Shown: piece after piece, positions 13,301-24,700 of the stretch
Layout of the letters: every line of letters begins with the position of its first letter
How positions within the stretch are numbered: position 1 is the stretch's first letter
DNA from: Tetradesmus obliquus
Lineage: Eukaryota > Chlorophyta > Chlorophyceae > Sphaeropleales > Scenedesmaceae
Length of the DNA: 64,000 nt
Assembly: GCA_030272155.1 (NCBI GenBank)
Contig: CP126191.1
Coordinates: forward strand, 10,969,001 to 11,033,000
Direction of reading: 5' to 3'
The notes under the pieces: generated by a model
What the model saw: the letters and a program-made list of their open reading frames with translations, nothing else
Told to the model about the DNA's origin: nothing
The model's database searches: none
Made by a program: the position numbers and the translations under genes

Positions 13301-13581
13301 CACCGAGATAGACTACACACATGGCGGTGTGATGGCGCCCTAGATTGAAGTGACTGTTGCTTGTGCTGCTGCTGTTGACAAAGAGCTGTGTGTCACCTAG
13401 TGCGTTCACATTGCTTGTGTGCCTTTGCCTGCTGCCGCAGGTGGCTGACAAGACGCAGAAGCGCGCCCTGCAGAGCAGCTACCGCCTGCTGCGGGTGTGG
13501 ATGCAGGAAATAGGCCTGGACGTGCCGTACAGCAGCAGAAGCAGCAATTCAACAGAGCCAGCACCTGCCGCTGAGCAGTGA
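10370..13581 (+). CDS. Neutral sphingomyelinase (SMPD2-like), membrane-anchored phosphodiesterase
   Basis: Seven exons: 10370-10443, 10582-10615, 10775-10872, 11143-11270, 11613-12244, 12604-13119, 13441-13581 (540 aa). The fold is the Mg-dependent endonuclease/exonuclease/phosphatase type: Asn9 in TLNIWG, Glu43 in LLQEVW, GSGLVTLSRH near 74, His131 in FNSHLHANY, Asp251 and Asn253 in GGDLNCKPD, and the Asp355-His356 pair in YSDHF. These are the metal and catalytic residues of the family, which cleaves sphingomyelin-type lipids to ceramide; algal substrates may be inositol phosphoceramides. Two C-terminal hydrophobic helices, about 444-466 and 470-492, match the membrane anchor of animal SMPD2. 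A low-complexity Ala/Asp/Ser insert lies about 145-245. The 34-nt second exon is supported because it restores the exact spacing between the LNIWG and LLQEVW blocks. The donor of exon 3 is present in three tandem copies. Confidence 0.88.
10852..10927 (+). repeat. Three tandem 25-bp copies of an exon end plus splice donor
   Basis: The end of sphingomyelinase exon 3 and its donor (CACACACTTCAGGTGAG) occur three times with a 25-bp period, placing GT donors at 10873, 10898 and 10923. Only the first keeps frame with exon 4, because 25 and 50 are not multiples of three. Confidence 0.92.
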
Positions 13582-14199
13582 AGAGCACAGCCGCATGCAA
13601 TTGATCCTGAGTGGCGCGCAGCAGCACACGCTCGGCTGCTGACGAGGAACCAGCTAGTCGTGACGATGCCTGCGGCGAAGTGGCAGCTGACTGCTTTTAA
13701 CTTGAAGACAAAGTTACCTTTTTGTGGGTTTTGGCTCGATGTGCTTTTGCTGGCACGTGCTTATTCTGGTGGGGTGTACCATCAGCAGCACCAGTTCAGC
13801 CACCACTCACTTTGGTGACTGCTGAGTGCCATAGCATGTGTGGCGGCCAGCTGCAGCCACCGTGCCTTGCTCAAGGTATATGTTGCCATCTTGGGATGAT
13901 ACAACGCATGTATCAAGGCTACTGTAAAGTATCGGCGTCCTCTGCACAGCAGCAACTGACTCTCCGGAACCCGTGCTTGAAGCTTATGGCACAGTACAAG
14001 CGGAGATGGATGCATCAACACAAAAGCGACATATGGTTTGGTTTATTGACCTGGCCGTTTGCTGCGTTGCGCACGTGTCCATCGCAATGACAACTGTTAG
14101 AGAGGCTGAGCTACACAGCGTCTTCGCGACCAGAGATCGTTCTTCTTTGCAGAACGCAGCATGCGTTGTTGAACTAACTTATCAGAAGAATTTGTGACT
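13582..14199. other. Intergenic, likely acetolactate synthase promoter
   Basis: About 620 bp between the sphingomyelinase stop and the acetolactate synthase ATG, with genes head to tail. A TGTAA at 13922 could serve the upstream 3' UTR. No TATA box of good quality and no further gene is visible. Confidence 0.4.
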
Positions 14200-15823
14200 A
14201 TGGCGTTCAGCATGCAGCGGACCCAGCGTGCTGCTGCTGGCAGCAGCAGGCAGCCATGCCAAGAGGGCGTGCCTTCTCTGGTTCTCCAGGTACCACCAGA
14301 TCGCATATAGCTTAGTCTTGAAGCGCTCCCAGGCTGTCACTCAACGGCATGCACTGGCCCTTGCAGGTTCACACACAGAGAGCACAGCGCAGCAGGACCG
14401 TGTCCAGGTGCGTGTTGCCATTGCAGCAAAGCAAATGCTTTTGATGTGCCGTTTCAGACGATGCATCACCTCATCTCGTCGGGACATGCAGGCGCGAAAG
14501 GTGTGCTCCAGTGGTGTATGCAAAGCTTGCCGAGGGCGGCCAGGCGGGCAAGATGAACACCTCAGAGGTGAGGATCCTGCACAGCAAAGGGATTAAGCAT
14601 TTACAGGAGCATGCAGCAGCAGCGGGAGCCCAGCCGTCGTCTCCGAGACCTCTCGTTACGAACTGATTTGCATGGGTGTGGCCGCAGCAACAGGATGTCA
14701 AGGCAGCTGATCAGCAGGTGCAGCTGCTGTGGCGTGCTGGCAGCCCTGCCAGCTTGTTGCTTACAGCCTGGGTGGTGTCAGCAAGCCCTGCTCCTGCACA
14801 TGCTGGTGCCTGTGCTAACCCTAGCTGCTGTGTTTGGCTGTGCCTTGCAGCTGACCAAGGCCCGCCAGGCAGCACAGGCAGCTGTGGATGCTGAGAGTGA
14901 GTGGGCAATGCAGAGAGCAGCTGGCATATAGCAGCTGCAAGATGCACTCAGGCGCAAGGTTGGAGCAGGGCAGTGCCAGCTGCAGCATGGCTGGCTCGTC
15001 TGTGGCAGCCAGCAGCATGGGCCATGTGGGCCTAACCAGGTGTCAGCCTGGCGACTGCTCTGTCAGCAGCAGAGGGGCCAGGCGTCCTGGCAGTCCAGGC
15101 AACAACTGCAGCAACTCCAGCAACTATCTGCAAAAGCAGCTAGGCAGCACATCACGTGCCCGGCATGGAGCTGCCTTGGAGCTGCCGCGTAGCCCTGAGT
15201 CATGGCGGTCAGGCAGGTTCCACGCTGCTATGGTGTCATGCAAATGCTCACACATTTCCTCAGCATTGTGCTGCCTCGCCTGCTGCTGCTGCTGCTGCTA
15301 ACCATCAGGCGCTGCGGGCTGGGTGGACCGCTTTGCTGGCAAGCCGCGCAAGGGCTGCGACATCCTGGTGCAGGCGCTGGAGCGCGAGGTGGGCGCAGGG
15401 CGGTGTGTGCCTGCATGTGTGCGTGATTTGTTTTGTGCTGTACTTGCTGCACCTGCTGCACTTGTGGCCTGAGTCTCGATTGCGCAACTGTGTCGCTGCT
15501 GGGTGTAGTTGTGTGACAGGTGCATGGGCAATGCAGCACCGCTGGCGCAGCAGGCTGGCGAGCAGCAGTACCGGTCAACAGCGCACGCTTGCTACTTGCG
15601 CACCAGAGGGCTTGTTGGCACTGTAGTAATGGCTTCAGTGCATGCTGCTGTGTGTTGCTCAGTGCATCCTGCCATCTGCTGCATGCTGGTGCTTTGTGCC
15701 ACCGCGCAGGGCGTGGACACTGTGTTTGCCTACCCCGGTGGCGCCTCCATGGAGATCCACCAGGCTCTCACACGCAGCGAGACCATCTCCAACATCCTGT
15801 GCAGGCACGAGCAGGTGTGTGAC

Positions 15824-15860
<37 letters not shown>

Positions 15861-18800
15861 CAGACAGGCGCAGCAGCAGCAGCAGGCAGACAGGCGCAGC
15901 AGCAGGGGCAGCAGCAGAGGCAGCGGTGCCAGCAGCAGCAGCAGCAGCAGGCTGACGTGGTGCCAGCAGCCCACTGTGCGGCAGCAGCGGCAGTCCGTGG
16001 CGCGCAACGCCTCAGGAAGACGACATGGTGCTGCGGTGGAAGGCGTTTGTGTTGCTGTGCACGCGCAGATGCTTGCTGGTGTGTTTTAGTACACTGCTGC
16101 ATGTTCGGCAAGCATCAGCCAGCAGCCGCGTGCTTGTGGCAGCAGGTGCCCCATCACTTGTGCTGTCTGTCACCACTGCCCTCCACGCACCCAACAACAC
16201 CTGCGCAGGGCGAGATCTTTGCTGCTGAGGGCTATGCCAAGACCACGGGCCGCGTGGGCGTGTGCATCGCCACCAGCGGGCCTGGCGCCACCAACCTGGT
16301 CACTGGGCTGGCTGATGCCATGATGGACAGCGTGCCCCTGGTGGCCATCACGGGACAGGTGCGGGGTTGGTCGCAGCAACTTGGCTGCGTGCAGAGCGAC
16401 TGGATGGTGTTGGGGTGTGTGCGCAGTGGCAGGAACAGCATGTAAGCAGCAGCCCGATTGTCAGAGTCTGGTGCCGGTTGCGCTTGGACTGTGTGCACCT
16501 GCAGTTCACAGCAGCTGAACAAGCAGTTCGCTGGTGTGGGCGAGCATCATCCGCTGTTCATGCCGTCATATTATTGTAAGACACACCAGGCTCTAGTTAA
16601 TGTACTATGTTTGCCGCTGCGTTTGTCACCCCTGCCTGCTGCTGCCTTCCCTCGCTGCAGGTGCCCCGCAAGCTGATCGGCACTGACGGCTTCCAGGAGA
16701 CGCCCATCGTGGAGGTGACGCGCGCCATCACCAAGCACAACTACCTGGTCATGGACATCGAGGACCTGCCGCGAGTGATGAAGGAGGTGCGGCGCTCCTG
16801 GCAGCTGGCTTTGATGACGCGCGTGCGTGCGTGTTTCTTTCGCTGGCATGTGCTTTGCATACACCAACATGTGTGGTTGTTGCCGGCATGCAGCAGCTGC
16901 AGCCTTGACAAACAAACTGGCAAGCTTTCACATCCGCTTTCGGCATCTGCACAACTGTACACACAACTTCACGTGTATGCGCATGTCACCCCTCGCCACC
17001 TTGCTGTTGCTTGTCCCTGCAGGCCTTCTACCTGGCGCGCACCGGGCGCCCTGGCCCCGTGCTGGTGGACGTGCCCAAGGACATCCAGCAGCAGCTGGGC
17101 CTGCCCGACTGGGACGCGCCCATGGCCATCTCCGGCTACATGAGCAGGCTGCCGCCCCCACCAGAGCCTGCTGCACTGGCGGCGGTGCTCAAGGCGCTCA
17201 AGGGCGCCAAGAAGCCTGTGAGTGGCTGGCTGTGGGGGCCCAGCAGCAGCAGCAGCATGTTCATTCTTGTTTTGAACCTGATCTGACTGTGGGTTGTTGC
17301 GTACATGTCGTGGCATCCAGTGATGGGCTGGCTGGCGGGAGCCAAAACAAATGCTGCTGAGATGGGGTGTGGAAACATAGCAAGCTGCACTCGGTCAAGT
17401 CACAGGCGCACATGCCTGCAGGCAGCTTCACGCGCGGCGTTGATGCGGCACCTAACCTCACCATGAACCTGCCTCGCCTCCTGCTTGGCGTCTGCTGCAT
17501 GCATCCTCCCCCGCAGATCGTGTACCTGGGTGGCGGCGCCCTGGACGCCGCGCCCGAGGTGCGCGAGTTCATCGCCCGCACCGGCATCCCCGTGGCGCAG
17601 ACGCTGATGGGCCTGGGCACCTTCCCCGTGGGCGACAAGCTGAGCCTGCAGATGCTGGGCATGCACGGCACCGTGTACGCCAACTACGCTGTGGACCAGG
17701 TGCGGCTGGGTGGCTTGGGGGTGGCTGGGGGTGGGATGAGGTGCTGAGCTGTCTCGACACGTGGTGCAACGTGGTTGTGCACATGTGCCTGCGGTTGTGT
17801 CGCGCGAAGACCGCTCTAGGCATTTACTGCTGTGCATGTAGCAGCAGGCGGTGTCCGCATGCTCAGCTGCTCACCAGCCCTGCTGTGCCTCTGCCTGCTG
17901 GTCATGTTGCGCTCCGCAGGCCGACCTGCTGCTGGCCATGGGTGTGCGCTTTGACGACCGCGTGACTGGCAAGCTGGAGGCCTTTGCGCAGCACGCGCGC
18001 ATTGTGCACATAGACATCGACCCCGCGGAGATCGACAAGAACAAGACCGCACACATCCCCATCTGCGCAGGTGCGCCTTGCGCGTCTTACTTTGTTAGCT
18101 GCAGCGCCGCACAGCATGTCTGCTGCAATGCTGCGTGGCCGCCGCTGTGTTGACGCTGGCTTTGCTTTGCGCTTGCCTTGCGCTTAGCGCGGCACACTCC
18201 ATCTTGTGGTGAACTTACATATGATGCCGCCATCTCTCCTGTCGACCTTCCGCCACTTCGCCTGCCTCCCTTCAGACGTGAGGCCTGCGCTGCAGCTGCT
18301 CAACAAGATGCTGGAGGCAGACCCGCTGCCTGCGGAGCACTTCCAGGCGTGGCGCGAGGAGCTGGACGCGCAGCGCACCAAGTTCCCCATGCAGTACCCT
18401 GACAGGAGCGACGTCATCGCGCCACAGCATGCAGTGGACGTGAGGCCCAGGCACAGCAGCAGCAGCAGCAGCGGCAGCGGCAGCAGTCGTGGCTTGGTTG
18501 AAGGAGGTGGCCAAGCAGGAGCGACAGGGACTGGTGTGTAATGCCAGCTGCATGTTTACAGTATGGCTTGTGGTGATGTGGCGGTGTCGCTGTGGTTTCA
18601 CCTCTGAGCTAAGTTCTGTGCTTCCCCCGGCTGCTCAAACCTCGCAGGTGCTGCACCAGGAAACCAACGGCGAGGCCATCATCACCACCGGTGTGGGCCA
18701 GCACCAGATGTTTGCGGCGCAGTGGTACCCGCTGCCTGAGCCGCGCCGCTGGGTCACCTCCGGGGGCCTGGGCAGCATGGGCTTTGGCCTGCCTAGCGCG

Positions 18801-20188
18801 CTGGGTGCTGCTGCTGCACACGATGGCAAGAACGGCCGGCCGAGCCGCGTTGTGGTGGACATTGATGGTGATGGCAGCTTCCTGATGAACTGCCAGGAGC
18901 TGGCCACTGCTGCGATTGAGAAGCTGAACATCAAGGTGCTGCTGCTGAACAACCAGCACCTGGGCATGGTGGTGCAGTGGGAGGACAGGTTCTACAAGGT
19001 GAGGCCAGGCAGGGCTGGCGGTGGCAGCGGCAGCGAAGTGGTGGTGGCAGTGTTGGTGTCAAGTCACAGACAGGTTCTAGAAAGTGAGGTGAGGCAGCAG
19101 GCTAGCGGCGGCTGCAGCAGCAGCAGGGGTGGTGGCAGCAGAGGACTGAGGCACATGTGCTGTGCATAGCTGCTGCAGGCTCTGGTGTAAACTGGGGCCG
19201 TGTTTGTGCATCACATCATGGATCATGCTGTAGTCCAGCTATGTCTGCAGCTACGGCAGCACATCGTGTGGACAGCCACCCTCCTGTGCGGGTGCACACC
19301 CTCTCACATCACCCACCTGCCCCGCCGCTGCCTTACCTGCAGGCCAACCGCGCGCATACCTACCTGGGCAAGCGCGAGGCTGAGTGGCACGACACACAGA
19401 ACGAGGCAGACATCTACCCAGACTTCCCACTCATGGCCAAGTCCTTCGGCGTGCCAGGTGCGCAGCAACGCATAGCACATGCATATTGCCTATATGCCAA
19501 ATTCAATCTCACTGTCAACAGTCACAGACGGAGGCTCAAGAAGCACAGGAAGTGCTCCTGCTGCCTCTCAGCTGGTGCTGTGGCTTGCATGCCAAGAGCC
19601 CGGCTTCACTATGCGGTGCTTGCACACATGGGTCTTTTGTTTGCATGATGACTTCTGCATCGCCCCTCGACCGTGTTTGCTGCTGCTGTCGCTGCTGCTG
19701 CTGCTGCTGCTGTCCCCGCAGCCAAGCGCGTGATCAAGAAGTCTGAGCTGCGTGGCGCCATCCGGGAGATGCTGGACACTGAGGGGCCCTACCTGCTGGA
19801 GGTCATGGTGCCGGTGAGCATGGTGGATGTGTAAATTGTATGGCAACAACAGCAGCAGCAGTAGAGCATGCGGTGCAGTCGGTGCACAGTTGTCATGTGC
19901 TGGGGCAGGCTTGCTGGGGTATGAGATGCCTTCCCTGGCAGGCATGATTGCCCGTGGTGTGCTGGCTCGGCATCATTGAGATCTGTCGCTGCTGTGCTTT
20001 GTTGAATGAAGAGCATGTGGTCACCCGCTGACTAAGTGTACACGCTCTGACTGCTAATGCCGTGCTTGCTCTGCTGCTCGTTTTACCGCTGCCGCCCGCA
20101 GCACATTGAGCACGTGCTGCCCATGATCCCCGGTGGCGGCAGCTTCAAGGACATCATCACCAAGGGAGACGGCTCCATCGAGTACTGA
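14200..20188 (+). CDS. ALS: Acetolactate (acetohydroxyacid) synthase catalytic subunit, plastid
   Basis: Seventeen exons join in frame: 14200-14289, 14367-14407, 14492-14567, 14688-14717, 14851-14896, 15309-15388, 15710-15814, 16209-16358, 16661-16786, 17023-17217, 17517-17699, 17920-18070, 18276-18439, 18648-18998, 19343-19457, 19722-19813, 20102-20188 (693 aa). The enzyme condenses pyruvate with pyruvate or 2-oxobutyrate, the first common step of branched-chain amino acid synthesis, using thiamine diphosphate, FAD and Mg. Residues 1 to about 95 form an Arg/Ser/Ala-rich leader consistent with plastid import. The catalytic Glu155 lies in RHEQ, and the ThDP motif runs from GDGS (553-556) to NN (580-581). 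Residues aligned with plant inhibitor-contact sites are Ala133, Pro208, Asp386 and Trp590, all the usual types, and Gly676 in place of the plant Ser. Exons from 15309 on are certain; the five small leader exons rest on phase and splice signals only. Confidence 0.93.
15825..15950 (+). repeat. CAG trinucleotide-rich tract in an acetolactate synthase intron
   Basis: An uninterrupted AGC run of about 12 units at 15825-15859 is followed by alternating CAG clusters and GGCAGACAGGCG units. It sits just inside the intron after the 15814 exon end. Length polymorphism between strains would be expected. Confidence 0.9.
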
Positions 20189-20263
20189 GCAGCAGCAGCA
20201 GCCTGAGTACTGAGCACCATCATGCTGAGTACTGAGCAGCAGTGCGGCGTCATCGAGTACTGA
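20178..20263 (+). repeat. Four copies of the acetolactate synthase stop-codon context
   Basis: GAGTACTGA, which encodes the final Glu-Tyr and the stop codon, recurs at about 20180, 20206, 20229 and 20255. The last copy retains a longer match to the coding end (ATCGAGTACTGA). CAG runs separate the copies. Confidence 0.85.
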
Positions 20264-21524
20264 AGCAGCAGCAGCAGCAGCAGCAGCATAGGGCTGCGCT
20301 GCGTTGTTGAAGGTACTGCAGGCGGCAGACAGCCAGGCACAGCAGGCAGGGTGGCACTGCAAGCACAGTGCGCAGCAGCGCACAGCACAGCCTCCGCTGA
20401 AGTGAAGGGGTGGCGCCTGCAGGCCTGTGCTGTTTGTGAAGTTGAAGATGTGCGAAGTTGTTTCCTGGAGGTGCCCGGTGTTGATGTGCCTATTTGGCGG
20501 TTGCTGTCGGCCCGGCCCTTGTTATGTGACGGCAGTGGGCTGTTGTTGAGCTGCTGCTGTTGGCGCGTTGCGGAATGTCACCGACGTGGTGGGGTGTGTG
20601 GGGGCTGTGTTTAGGGCCTATGAGTGTTGGATCCGCTGTGGCTGTGCTCACTTGTGTGTGCCTGCACAGCGGGCGTCTAGATGCAGAGATAGCAGTGCGG
20701 CAGGCATTTTGATGCAACACAGCCCTGTTGGGTGTGTGCATGTGACCTGGTATACCGTAGTGTACTTGTAGCGATTATGGCAGTGTCACGAGACACGCAG
20801 GAGAATGTGGCATTAGCAGTGCGGCTCATTGACAGCTGCAAGGCTGTGGCACAGCTGCTTGAAGTCTGTGCAGCTGCAGCTGCTGCAGCATGGTGCTTGC
20901 TCGCTGGTAATATTTGAAAGTGCACTTTTGACGTGTGTTGTGCTGGTGCCAGCGAAGTGAAGACGCTGCAATACATGCTTGCCGCCAGCTCAAGGCTGCA
21001 AGCCTGTAGCACTTCTCACCTGCCGTGTGAATGCAACATATCTGTGCATGTACCATGATGGTTGTGGCGGCTATAACGGCAGACGGAGGAGTGCTACAGG
21101 ATCATGTGCGCAACTATACACGACAGCAACCGTTGGACGGCGAGCTGACCATGAGATTGACGGCCCACTTGACTCGAAGTCCTGCGGAATGCAATAGAAT
21201 CGTTACCCACCTTCCAAGCCGCAGCTACGTTGCTCACAAAGCACACACATCACTGACATATACACACACACCAAACTGTAGATGAATGTGGGTGTCTGCG
21301 CCTGCTGGCAACACGCCAGCAACTGCTGCGCAAGGCACTGTCCAACAGCCCTACAGCAGCTGCAGGCCTGCAAGCACGCCAACATGCATGTCCATGGCAG
21401 GCCGCCCGCTGCAGCTGCAGCAACGGCTATGCCACCATGCAGCACGCTGCAGTGCAGGCAAGCCCCAACACCGCTACTCCACGCCACCACCACCACAGCT
21501 GCTGCACCGCATCGCTGCACTCGC
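20264..21524. other. Convergent intergenic region between ALS and the coatomer gene
   Basis: About 1.3 kb, starting with a CAG run at 20264-20289. It holds the 3' UTRs of two convergent genes. No conserved coding region, RNA gene or mobile element is recognised. Confidence 0.4.
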
Positions 21525-21704
21525 TCAACCCTTCTGCTTGAGCGTGCTGCGCCTCAGCGCTGCAAGCAGAAGGGCTGGCGCACGACCAGCCCTGCTACTG
21601 CAGCGCAATCCTGCCCGCTCAGCCGTTGTGCTTGAGCCTGATCTCGTCGCCCCAGCCCTGCTGCTGCAGCCGCCTCAGCCCTTCTGCTTGAGTGTGATCT
21701 TGTC
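21525..21704 (-). repeat. Three copies of the coatomer beta C-terminal codons and stop
   Basis: On the minus strand the coding end ([10 protein letters not shown], stop at 21675-21677) is followed by a diverged copy ending GDEIRLKHNG plus stop at about 21619, then by a third ending TLKQKG plus stop at about 21525. Only the first is in the reading frame; the others lie in the 3' UTR. Confidence 0.85.
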
Positions 21705-24700
21705 TCCCAGGCTGAGCGCAATGCCCTGCGTCTTGCTGCGGATGCGGATGTAGCCCGCCAGGCGGCCGCCTCCCGTGTCCTCCACGCTCACGTTGACCAG
21801 CGCGTCCTCGCCAAACACGCTGCGCGCGTACAGGTTGGCGGCCGCGTAGCCGCAGCCGCCCTCCAGTGCGCGCGGCGGCGTGAGGCAGCGCATGTTGGTG
21901 CTGGTGATGATGTGCTCCAGGAAGGCGTTCACGTCGGTGATGCTGGTGTTGATGGCCACCTGTACAGTTGGCAGCAGATGGGTGCGAAGGGGAGGGGGGC
22001 GTTGTCAGCAAGCAAGCAAAAGGTGATCCTAGGCGTGTGGTGCCACACACTACGCTTGCAGGAGGAGCTTGCAGGCTCATAGCAACTCACACGCTTGCCC
22101 TTCGACCATGATCCACCCCGCCACCACCCTTGTACTCCAAACCACTGCTTGTTTGACTGGCGCTCAATGCTAGCCCCACCCCCTGCATCACACAGCTCAC
22201 CTTGTTCTCCCACTCAAACTCCGCCCACATGTTGCGGAAGGTCACGTCAGCACAAACAGCCGGGCTGATGTAGTCCATGATGTCGATGTGGATGTCAGCC
22301 AGCACCACCACGCTGCGCTCCGCGTAGCCGCTGCCCTCGTACACAATGTTGCCAAAGATGACACCCGTCTCAGTGCTGGACACCTGCGATACAAAACAAG
22401 AACGAGGGCAAGACAAGAATAATCAGCGTTGGATTGAAACCAAAGCAACACGCCACTTGCCCGCATGACCGCTCGTCCGGAAGGCGCCAGGCAGCCAGTG
22501 GGTTGTGCCCTGCATCACTTGTAGACACGGCACCAGCTCCTTCCCTAACCAGCAGGCATGAACAACCAAGACAAGTGCGCGCTCACAGTGCCGCTGTTGG
22601 TGCCCAGAGCACCCTCCATGCAACACACACAGCTCCATTCCAGCCCTTCCCCGCGATCTTCAACCCTCATGAGCGGTAGATCGGCTCGCTGGGCTTGTGA
22701 CTGAGGTAGGTCCGTCCTATACTTTGGTATTGGTATTGTCAACACCTCTAGCCTCCACCGCTCCCCCCACCTTGATGTTGGCGCGGATGACCTTGCTGGC
22801 CCCTGGTGCCAGCGTGTACTGCTGCAGCCGCTCCACCAGCTTGAGGTCGCCCATGGTGGCCAGCTCAAGCGTCAGGTTCTGCAGCGTCTCGTTGGTCCTG
22901 CAGCACGAAAGGCCAGGTGAGCGGCCAGCCAGTCAGTCAGGCAGGCAGGCAGACAGGCGGGCAGCAAGTGAGACACACAGGTAGGAGCAGCTCCAGCGTC
23001 AGGCTCTGCAGCGTCTCATTGGTCCTGCAGCCGCGTGAGCACAGGCAGGCAGCCACGCAGGCAGCCAGGCAGCAAGCCAGACATACAGGTAGGGACACGA
23101 CCAGGAGAGGACGTGCAGGTGCTGCTGTGCTGCCTTGTTGGTGCAGTACGCACTCTGTTCTGAAGCCATCAACAGCACAGACACAAAAATCACACCCGCC
23201 CACCTGTTGAGCACGGTCACGTCCATCACGATGTCGTACTGGTGCACCGTCACGTAGGCCTCCGCGTACACCGGGTCGCTGAAGCCGGTCAGCTGTAGCA
23301 CGCGGTTCAGCCGCCGCGCCTCACTCTCAGCTGCCTCAGCCAGCCCCGTGGCCCGCGCAAGGTCGCTGGTGACCTGCATGTTGCAGCAGCCAGTAAGGGC
23401 AGGTCGCGAGCAGTAGAAGTTGAGGGCAGCTGGCATGGGTGCAGTACATGTCACCGTGTGCAGATGTTCTGCATGGAACACTGTCACGCTGCTGGCGCAC
23501 GCAAGCAATGGCACATGCAGCACCAGACACGCAACACAGGTACGCAGCCGCCTCCAAGCAACTCACAGCACACACTGCCGCACACTCAGCCTGTCCTGCA
23601 GCCATCTGCCCCTTCTGCAATGTTCAGGCGTTCAAACAGCTTGTATCTTTCCCCCACTACACTTTCACACGCCCCACCTGGTCCTCCAGCTCCAGCTGGC
23701 TGAGCCCGCCCTTCCTGTTGCTGACCAGGTGGCCAAAGTCAATCAGGTCGTCAGGCTGCGCGTAGCTCTTGGCAGACTCAGCGGCAGCCTCCGCAGCCTC
23801 GCGGCTCTGCTTGTCGCTGGTCAGCGCGCTGAAGGCGGCACGGCAGTCGTCCAGCCACACCTGCGGCAAACGGGTCATACCGCGCAGCAGGTGAGGCACA
23901 GCCGCGTGTTGTTGGCATGCCCTTAGCACGACGTGCACCGCCTTTAACAACAACTATTGCAGCAGCCCTCAGCTAGCCCTAAGCACGCCTGCTGTGGCCA
24001 GGGCCGGTCCCCTGCCCCCTCACCATACCCTCCCGTCACCTTGACCATGTCAGGCTCAGGCGCCGCCAGCCCCTGGATATTGCAACAGCCTTCAGCTCGC
24101 CTGCTGTGACCACTACCACTGCCCTATTGTGCCCCCCACTAGCCGCCTCACCTTGACCATGTCTGGCTCAGGTGCTGCCAGCACCTGGATGCACGCACCC
24201 ATGCGGTCCCTGCTGTCGTCATCCAACGGCGTGGGCAGCGCGCCACTCTCCCCCAGGCGTAGCATGGCCACGATGGCCAACATGGCACTGGCGGAGGCGC
24301 GGTGCAATGAGGCAGCAGGCACGCCCAGGCTGCCCAGGCGCAGCACCAGCTTGGTCAGGCTGGCGGCAACCACGCCTGCAGGATGGTTTAAGCGACACAG
24401 TGTTGTTGAGTAGCGGTTGCCATCTCATCTGGCGGCAGTACAATGCCAGCGCATGTGCAGTCAAGCATGCCACTATCCTGCCGCCAGTAACGTGTTGTGC
24501 GCTGCATGCCCTGCACACACTCTCCTGCAGCGCCGCCAACTGCCAGAACGGCTGGCCCATAGGCACCCACTGGGGTCGAATGGACGCCCCCCACCCTCCC
24601 ACCCCAACCCAGCCCCCCCTCCCTGCTGCCCCCCCTCCCCCTCACCTCCCAGGAAGAAGTCTCCCACCAGCAGCAGCGAGCGCAGATTAGGCGGCAGCGG

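Noticed and set aside
20102-20188. A herbicide-resistance mutation in acetolactate synthase
   Set aside because: The Gly at the Ser653 position may be the normal algal state; resistance cannot be claimed from sequence alone, and the other contact residues are wild type.
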